Assembly: GCA_019247865.1 (NCBI GenBank)
Contig: JAFBAJ010000037.1
Location: 1-10,762 of the forward strand
DNA from: Acidobacteriota bacterium
Lineage (GTDB): Bacteria > Acidobacteriota > Blastocatellia > Pyrinomonadales > Pyrinomonadaceae
Length of the DNA: 10,762 bases
Direction of reading: 5' to 3'
Shown here one piece after another: positions 6,284-10,762 of the stretch (its first letter is position 1; every line of letters starts with the position of its first letter). The position numbers were made by a program, and so were the translations under genes. The notes under the pieces were generated by a model, which worked only from the letters and a program-made list of their open reading frames with translations, was not told the origin of the DNA and searched no databases.

Positions 6284-7281
6284 AAGAGAGACTGCTGCCA
6301 TACCTCGCCTGCCCTTCGTGCGGCGGTGTGATTCGACTGCTTTCCGTCGCGCGCAGAGACGGGACCGAAGTCATTGAAGGCGATCTGGATTGCGAGACCT
6401 GCGCGCGCCACTTTCCCATTGTGCGGGGCGTGCCGCGCTTTGCGAGCCTCGATCAGATCGAAGCGGACAAGGCCGCGACGGCCGAGAACTTCGGCTTTTC
6501 GTGGCAGCACTTCACGCAGGAGGACGAGCGCTACGCGGAGCAATTCCTGGGCTGGCTGACGCCCGTCCGGCCTGAGTTTTTTCGGGATCAGGTCGTCCTC
6601 GAAGGCGGCTGCGGCAAAGGGCGGCACACGCGCCTCGCGGCCGAGTGGGGCGCGCGCGATGTCATCGCGGTCGATCTCAGCGCGGCCGTCGAGGTCGCAC
6701 ACGCGGCGACGCGCGAACTGGAGAACGCGCACGTCATACAGGCAGACCTCTATCATTTGCCTTTGCGCCGCGCCTTCGATTACGCCTTTTCGGTCGGCGT
6801 GCTGCATCACCTGCCGGAGCCGCGCGGAGGGTTTCTCTCGCTCGCCTCGAAGGTCAAAGCGGGCGGGCACGTTTCGGCCTGGGTCTACGGCGCGGAGAAC
6901 AACGGCTGGATCACGCGCTTTGTGAATCCGCTCCGCGAGAAAGTGACGGCGCGCATCAACCCGCGCGCGCTGCTCCAGCTCTCAAAGCTGCCGACCGTCG
7001 CGCTCTACGCCGCGACGAAGCTCGTCTACGGCCCCCTGAACCGGAGCGCGGGCGGAGCCAACCTCGCGCGCAAACTCTTCTACAATGATTACCTCAAGGC
7101 GATCTCCGATTTCGGCTGGCGCGAACAGCACACCATCGTCTTCGACCACCTGGTCGCGCCGACCGCCTTCTACCTCTCGCGCGAAGAGTTCGCAGAGTGG
7201 TGGCAGGCCGTCGGCGCGTCGGATGTCGTGATAAGCTGGCACAACCGGAATAGCTGGTGCGGCATGGGACGAATTACATAA
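6280..7281 (+). CDS. SAM methyltransferase with N-terminal Trm112-like zinc ribbon
   Basis: 333 aa from ATG 6280, whose ATGA overlaps the TGA of the glycosyltransferase, which implies translational coupling. The frame stays open far upstream, but that part is a shadow of the transferase. Residues 1-55 form a zinc-ribbon of Trm112/YcaR type: CPSC at 11-14 and CETC at 38-41, ending FPIVRGVPRF. The Rossmann core follows: VLEGGCGKGRHT at 106-117 (motif I), Asp132 (VIAVDLSAA), and DYAFSVGVLHHLPEP at 167-181. The C-terminal part has a long insert (205-300) and ends HNRNSWCGMGR, as in methyltransferases of polysaccharide clusters. It transfers methyl from SAM to an unknown acceptor, probably a sugar. 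The fused ribbon may stabilise the fold or bind a partner. Its stop is followed at once by palindrome C. Confidence 0.9.
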   Translation: MKERLLPYLACPSCGGVIRLLSVARRDGTEVIEGDLDCETCARHFPIVRGVPRFASLDQIEADKAATAENFGFSWQHFTQEDERYAEQFLGWLTPVRPEFFRDQVVLEGGCGKGRHTRLAAEWGARDVIAVDLSAAVEVAHAATRELENAHVIQADLYHLPLRRAFDYAFSVGVLHHLPEPRGGFLSLASKVKAGGHVSAWVYGAENNGWITRFVNPLREKVTARINPRALLQLSKLPTVALYAATKLVYGPLNRSAGGANLARKLFYNDYLKAISDFGWREQHTIVFDHLVAPTAFYLSREEFAEWWQAVGASDVVISWHNRNSWCGMGRIT

Positions 7282-7286
7282 AAGAT

Positions 7287-7378
7287 GGTCTTGGGTCTTT
7301 GTGCTTTGTGCTTTGGTCTTTGCACGCGGCTCAGCGTTGAGCGAGACATCAAAGACCTAAGACCTCAGTCCAAAGACC
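7287..7378 (+). repeat. Palindrome C: heptamer-built inverted repeat
   Basis: The left arm (7287-7321) is five tandem heptamers: GGTCTTG, GGTCTTT, GTGCTTT, GTGCTTT, GGTCTTT. The right arm (7351-7378) is four inverted heptamers: AAAGACC, TAAGACC, TCAGTCC, AAAGACC. The innermost 8 bp pair perfectly (7315-7322 with 7350-7357). The centre holds GCTCA/TGAGC (7329-7333 with 7338-7342). The element starts 5 nt after the upstream stop and ends 21 nt before the next ATG. With the flanks it fills the 118-nt gap between the two genes; I see no other signal there. Confidence 0.82.
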
Positions 7379-7399
7379 GAAACAGAAAATGAAACACAG

Positions 7400-8164
7400 A
7401 TGAGCGATTTACCGCACGAGATGCAGCAGCACACCTACTCGATCATGTACGAGGTCGAGGGGACGCACTGGTGGTTCGCCGGGCGGCGGCGCATTCTCGA
7501 AAGCTTTCTGGAGCGCATCATCACAGAGCTGCATAGCACAGACCGCAAGCCGCGCCTGCTGGATGTCGGCTGCGGGACTGGAGCGAATCTGGAGATGCTC
7601 GCGCGCTTCGGCGAAGCGGAGGGCGTGGATGTCTCTGCGGACGCGCTGGCCTTCTGTCGCGCGCGCGGCCTGGAACGCGTGAGCCTCGGCGCGGCTGAGA
7701 AGCTGCCCTACGAGGACGGGACGTTCGATGTCGTGACCGCGCTCGATGTGGTCGAGCATCTGGACGACGACCTTGCGGGACTCAGCGAGATGCGCCGCGT
7801 CCTGCGCAAGGACGGGCGCGCGCTCTTTTTCGTCCCGGCCTTTATGTTCCTCTGGGGCGTGCAGGACGACATCAGCCATCACCGCAGGCGCTATCGTCTG
7901 CCGCAGTTCTTAAACACGGTTCGCGCCGCCGGGTTCGAGATCGAGCGCGCGACCTACGCCAACCTGACCTTCTTCGCGCCGATCCTGCTCGGCCGCGCGC
8001 TGATGCGCGTCACAGGACTGCGTCCGGCTTCGGAAAACAACATCACCGTCTCCAGCCTCAACGGCCTCTTCGGCCGCCTCTTCGGAGCGGAAAGCCGCAT
8101 CTTACGCCACACCAATCTTCCCTTCGGCGTCTCCGCCATCTGCGTCGCACGCCGCGTTGATTAG
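7400..8164 (+). CDS. Class I SAM-dependent methyltransferase
   Basis: 254 aa from ATG 7400. No clear Shine-Dalgarno precedes it; the region just upstream is purine-rich (GAAACAGAAAATGAAACACAG) and follows palindrome C. The N-terminal YEVEGTHWWFAGRRRIL at 17-33 is a recurring opening in methyltransferases of surface-polysaccharide clusters. Motif I is LLDVGCGTGANLE at 53-65, the acidic residue is Asp77 (EGVDVSADA), and TFDVVTALDVVEHLDDD spans 108-124. RVLRKDGRALFFVPA then leads to a distinctive FLWGVQDDISHHRRRY block at 150-165. The hydrophobic stretch at 190-203 may be an amphipathic membrane contact. It methylates an unknown acceptor with SAM and is the third, non-paralogous methyltransferase of this cluster. 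The TAG stop is part of palindrome D. Confidence 0.9.
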   Translation: MSDLPHEMQQHTYSIMYEVEGTHWWFAGRRRILESFLERIITELHSTDRKPRLLDVGCGTGANLEMLARFGEAEGVDVSADALAFCRARGLERVSLGAAEKLPYEDGTFDVVTALDVVEHLDDDLAGLSEMRRVLRKDGRALFFVPAFMFLWGVQDDISHHRRRYRLPQFLNTVRAAGFEIERATYANLTFFAPILLGRALMRVTGLRPASENNITVSSLNGLFGRLFGAESRILRHTNLPFGVSAICVARRVD

Positions 8165-8263
8165 CCACAGAGTCACAGAGTCACAGAGGAAATCAAACAC
8201 ATGAAGATGCTGCTGAGTCTGATTCTTCATGTTATCTCCGTGTCTCTGTGACTCTGTGGCTAA
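8161..8263 (+). repeat. Palindrome D: octamer-built inverted repeat over the stop codon
   Basis: The 29-nt arms 8161-8189 and 8235-8263 are inverted with 26 matches. Both ends read TTAGCCACAGAGTCACAGAG outward-in on their own strand. The arm is a run of 8-bp CACAGAGT units. The 45-nt centre contains a separate perfect 9-bp hairpin, ACATGAAGA with TCTTCATGT, at about 8200-8208 and 8222-8233. The methyltransferase stop TAG (8162-8164) is the start of the left arm, and the same TAG is presented on the opposite strand at the right end. Short T-rich sequence (TCTTTTC) follows, so bidirectional termination is possible but unproven. Confidence 0.92.
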
Positions 8264-8267
8264 TCTT

Positions 8268-8296
8268 TTCAGACCTGATTTGAGGTGAGATATACT
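8268..8296 (+). promoter_or_regulatory. Candidate sigma70-type promoter for the MOSC gene
   Basis: TTCAGA (8268-8273) and TATACT (8291-8296) are separated by exactly 17 bp, just beyond palindrome D. A start site about 7 nt after the -10 box would fall at or near the A of the ATG at 8303, suggesting a leaderless or near-leaderless transcript. Alternatively GAGGTGA (8282-8288) serves as a distant Shine-Dalgarno on a longer transcript. Confidence 0.35.
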
Positions 8297-8302
8297 CCGC
8301 TC

Positions 8303-8947
8303 ATGAAAATCATCTCTCTCAACGTCGGTCGTCCGCGCCTCGTGATGTCGAAGGGTGAAGCCGTCTCGACCGGTATCTTCAAGAAGCCTGTGGAGGGGCG
8401 CGTCATGCTGCGCACGCTCAATCTGGACGGCGACCGGCAGGCAGACCTCACGGTGCACGGCGGGCCGACCAAAGCTGTCTACGCGTATCCGGTCGAGCAC
8501 TACGAGTTCTGGCGCGCGGAGTTGCCGGAGATGGAGCTGCCCTACGGCATCTTCGGCGAGAACCTGACCGTCGAGGGCCTGGACGAATCGGTCAACATCG
8601 GCGACGCCTTTCGCATCGGCGAGGCGGAAGTGATGGTGACGGAGCCGCGCATGCCCTGCTACAAGCTCGGCATACGGTTCGGCCGCGCGGACATCATCCG
8701 GAGATTTCTGCAGAGCCGCCGCACCGGCTTCTACTTCTCCGTCCTCCGGGAGGGCGAAGTCGGCGCGGGCGATGAGGTCAAAGCGCTCGCGCGCGCGTCG
8801 CACGGCGTGACCATCGCGGACATCGTGCGGCTCTACGCCTTTGACAAGCGCGATGCAGAGACCCTGCGCCGCGCGCTGGAGGTCGAAGCGCTGCCCGAAA
8901 GCTGGAAGGAATATTTCCGCGAGCAGTTGAAGAAGGCCGAGCCATGA
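8303..8947 (+). CDS. MOSC-domain protein, YiiM-like
   Basis: 214 aa from ATG 8303. An in-frame GTG at 8285 would add six residues, but the family begins at MKIISLNVGRPR. The MOSC beta-barrel motifs are LNLDGDRQADLTVHGGPTKAVYAYP at 39-63 with HYEFW, FGENLTVEGLDE at 84-95, IGDAFRIGEAEVMVTEPR at 99-116 and PCYKLG at 118-123, where Cys119 is the conserved cysteine thought to handle molybdenum-cofactor sulfur. A C-terminal three-helix domain covers about 165-210 (GVTIADIVRLYAFDKRD). E. coli YiiM is linked to reductive detoxification of N-hydroxylated base analogues with molybdenum cofactor; the same role here is only an inference. It follows palindrome D and a possible promoter, so it may head a new transcription unit. 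It overlaps the debranching-enzyme gene by ATGA. Confidence 0.93.
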   Translation: MKIISLNVGRPRLVMSKGEAVSTGIFKKPVEGRVMLRTLNLDGDRQADLTVHGGPTKAVYAYPVEHYEFWRAELPEMELPYGIFGENLTVEGLDESVNIGDAFRIGEAEVMVTEPRMPCYKLGIRFGRADIIRRFLQSRRTGFYFSVLREGEVGAGDEVKALARASHGVTIADIVRLYAFDKRDAETLRRALEVEALPESWKEYFREQLKKAEP

Positions 8948-10762
8948 TTCGATTTGACGCAGACGAATGCCGCCGTCCTGAGAGCGCGACGGCGCGCGAG
9001 TGGCTGGAGACGAACGGGCTCGGCGGTTTCGCTTCGTCCACCATCACCGGGCTCAACGCGCGTCGCTATCACGGACTGCTCACGGCCGCCACGCGCCCAC
9101 CCGTCGGTCGCCTCGTCATGCTCTCCAAGCTCGAAGAGACGCTCGTCATCGCTGGCCGCCGCTACGAGTTAGCGACCAATCAATATCCCGGCGCGATCTA
9201 CCCGCACGGCTACCTGTTCCAGACCGGCTTTCGCCTCGACCCGTTCCCCGTTTTCACGTACGAAGTCGAAGGCATCATCATCGAGAAATCCGTCTTCATG
9301 ATTCAGGGCGAGAACTCGACCGTCATCCAGTACGAAGTCAAAGTCCCGGATCCCGGGTCCCGGGTCCCGGGTCTGTCTTTCGAGCTGCGCCCGCTCGTCG
9401 CGTGTCGTGATTATCATAGTCTGAAGCATGAGAATGATGCTGTTAATCGTTTCGTGCAGATCGGCGAAGGAGCGGCCTGCGTGAAGCCTTACGCGGACGC
9501 GCCCGCGCTCTATCTGGCGCATGAGGCGGACGAGGTCGAAGCGAGCGGCGGCGTGTGGTATCGCAACTTTGAATATGAGGCCGAGCGCGAGCGCGGCTTT
9601 GATTACACCGAAGACCTCTTTAATCCGTTAGTGCTCAAATTCGAGCTCGCAGACAGAGCTTCGTGCGTCGTCATCGCTTCCACCGCAGAACGCGAAGCAG
9701 GGCGCGGCGCGGAGTACAAAGCGCGTGAGCTTGCGCGGCGCGAGCGGCTTAAAGAATCCGCCAACTCCGTTGACGAGCTGACGCGTGCTTTGACCTGCGC
9801 GGCAGACCAGTTCATCGTCGCGCGTGGCGAGCAGAAGACAGTCATCGCGGGCTATCACTGGTTCTCGGATTGGGGGCGCGACACGATGATCTCGCTGCCG
9901 GGGCTGACGCTGGCGACCGGACGCGCGGAGGTGGCGCGCAGCATCCTGCTCGAATTCTCAAAATACGTCGACCGGGGAATGCTGCCGAACCGCTTTCCGG
10001 ACGCGGGCGCAGAGCCGGAGTACAACACTGTGGACGCGACGCTCTGGTTCTTTGAGGCCGTGCGCGCGCTCGTCGCACACACGCATGAGGCGGAGTTCGT
10101 GCGCGCGTCGCTGTATGAAACGCTCGTCTCGATCATTGACTGGCACGTGCGCGGCACGCGTTACAACATACGCGCGGACGAGGACGGGCTGCTCGCGTCC
10201 GGCGCGCCGGGCGCGCAACTGACCTGGATGGATGCGAAGGTCGGCGAGTGGGTCGTCACGCCGCGGCGCGGCAAGCCGGTCGAGATACAGGCGCTCTGGT
10301 ACAACGCCCTGCGCGTGATGGAGGAGCTGGCCCGTACGTTCGGCGACGCGTCACGCAGTCAGTCATACGGCGCGATGGCCGAGCGCGCGCGCGCGAGCTT
10401 TAACGAAAAGTTCTGGAACGAGGAGGCCGCGTGCCTCTACGACGTGATCGACGGCGAGAGCCGTGACGCATCCCTGCGCCCGAATCAAATTTTCGCCGTC
10501 AGTCTGGAGCACACGATGCTCAACTCAGACAGAGCGCGGCTGGTCGTCGAAGCGGTTGAACGCAGCCTGCTCACGCCCTACGGCCTGCGCAGCCTCGCGC
10601 CGGATGACCCGCATTATCGCGGGCGTTACGAGGGCGACGCGCTGAGCCGCGACGGCAGCTATCATCAGGGCACAGTCTGGGGCTGGCTGATGGGGCCGTT
10701 CATCACGGCCTCCCTCAAAGCCTCAGGCGAGAACGCCGGGACGAGCGCGAAGGTCGCGGCCT
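8944..10762 (+). CDS. Amylo-alpha-1,6-glucosidase / glycogen debranching enzyme (GH133), C-terminus cut off by window edge
   Basis: Starts at ATG 8944, overlapping the MOSC stop, with AGAAGG at 8931-8936 7 nt upstream; 606 residues are visible and the frame is open at the right edge. The N-terminal beta-sandwich domain of bacterial/archaeal debranching enzymes spans about 1-260 (REWLETNGLGGFASSTITGLNARRYHGLL at 18-46, LRPLVACRDYHSL at 148-160). The (alpha/alpha)6 catalytic domain follows: GYHWFSDWGRDTMISLPGL at 303-321, PNRFPDAGAEPEYNTVDATLWF at 348-369, LTWMDAKVGEWVVTPRRGKPVEIQALWYNAL at 426-456, and YHQGTVWGW at 573-581. It hydrolyses alpha-1,6 branch glucose in glycogen-like or other alpha-glucans, usually in the cytoplasm. 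Only the last few tens of residues should be missing. Residues 134-143 come from an in-frame heptamer repeat. The link to the MOSC partner is not obvious. Confidence 0.93.
   Translation, partial: MIRFDADECRRPESATAREWLETNGLGGFASSTITGLNARRYHGLLTAATRPPVGRLVMLSKLEETLVIAGRRYELATNQYPGAIYPHGYLFQTGFRLDPFPVFTYEVEGIIIEKSVFMIQGENSTVIQYEVKVPDPGSRVPGLSFELRPLVACRDYHSLKHENDAVNRFVQIGEGAACVKPYADAPALYLAHEADEVEASGGVWYRNFEYEAERERGFDYTEDLFNPLVLKFELADRASCVVIASTAEREAGRGAEYKARELARRERLKESANSVDELTRALTCAADQFIVARGEQKTVIAGYHWFSDWGRDTMISLPGLTLATGRAEVARSILLEFSKYVDRGMLPNRFPDAGAEPEYNTVDATLWFFEAVRALVAHTHEAEFVRASLYETLVSIIDWHVRGTRYNIRADEDGLLASGAPGAQLTWMDAKVGEWVVTPRRGKPVEIQALWYNALRVMEELARTFGDASRSQSYGAMAERARASFNEKFWNEEAACLYDVIDGESRDASLRPNQIFAVSLEHTMLNSDRARLVVEAVERSLLTPYGLRSLAPDDPHYRGRYEGDALSRDGSYHQGTVWGWLMGPFITASLKASGENAGTSAKVAA
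9343..9370 (+). repeat. In-frame heptamer array in the debranching enzyme
   Basis: Four tandem 7-bp units, GTCCCGG, ATCCCGG, GTCCCGG, GTCCCGG, followed by GTC. Each junction contains a CCCGGG-type palindrome core. It is translated as VPDPGSRVPG (residues 134-143), between a strand ending QYEVK and the family block LSFELRPLV, so it probably forms an extra surface loop in the N-terminal domain. Confidence 0.85.

Noticed and set aside
3752..8263. CRISPR array
   Set aside because: The repeats are 7-8 bp units in inverted blocks with no regular spacers, and no cas genes are present.
8102..8803. 233-codon minus-strand open frame spanning palindrome D and the MOSC gene
   Set aside because: The central part is a translation of the repeat (ATESQRH and CDSVTLWL) and the rest is antisense to two convincing genes.

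Overview
The window is GC-rich, densely coding bacterial chromosome. Codon bias, long spurious antisense frames and the protein mix (tricorn-type S41 peptidases, several glycan-type methyltransferases, a GH133 debranching enzyme, spacer palindromes built of short tandem repeats) would fit an Acidobacteriota/Blastocatellia-like organism. That is a guess from general resemblance; there is no rRNA or marker gene to prove it.

Region 1 (1-2576, minus strand) holds two tandem paralogous exported S41-family proteases. The upstream one (445 aa) is complete and the downstream one runs off the left edge. Both have a signal peptide, a PDZ domain and the Ser-His plus Ser residues of tricorn-type S41 enzymes rather than the Ser-Lys dyad of CtpA/Tsp. 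A 49-nt interrupted hairpin lies between them. A divergent intergenic region (2577-2829) separates them from the plus-strand genes.

Region 2 (2830-8164, plus strand) is a glycan-type cluster: a SAM methyltransferase, a UDP-glucuronate 4-epimerase-like enzyme, a polytopic PMT/ArnT-like glycosyltransferase, a methyltransferase with an N-terminal zinc ribbon, and a third methyltransferase. The likely shared role is making, transferring and O-methylating a uronic-acid-containing surface glycan or glycolipid; this is inferred from the families and their order. Region 3 (8303-10762, plus strand) holds a YiiM-like MOSC protein overlapping by ATGA with a GH133 glycogen-debranching-type glucosidase that runs off the right edge.

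The most unusual feature is not a gene. Four of the plus-strand gene junctions (after the first methyltransferase, the epimerase, the second methyltransferase and the third methyltransferase) carry a compound palindrome with one design. Outer arms are made of 7- or 8-bp tandem units in inverted orientation, a short unrelated hairpin sits in the centre, and the element begins in or just after the upstream stop codon. The unit sequence differs at each site. In two cases the stop codon TAG is the first part of the arm; in one case the repeat is translated as the N-terminus of the glycosyltransferase. A fifth heptamer array lies in frame inside the debranching enzyme. The only junctions without a palindrome are the two 4-nt ATGA overlaps.
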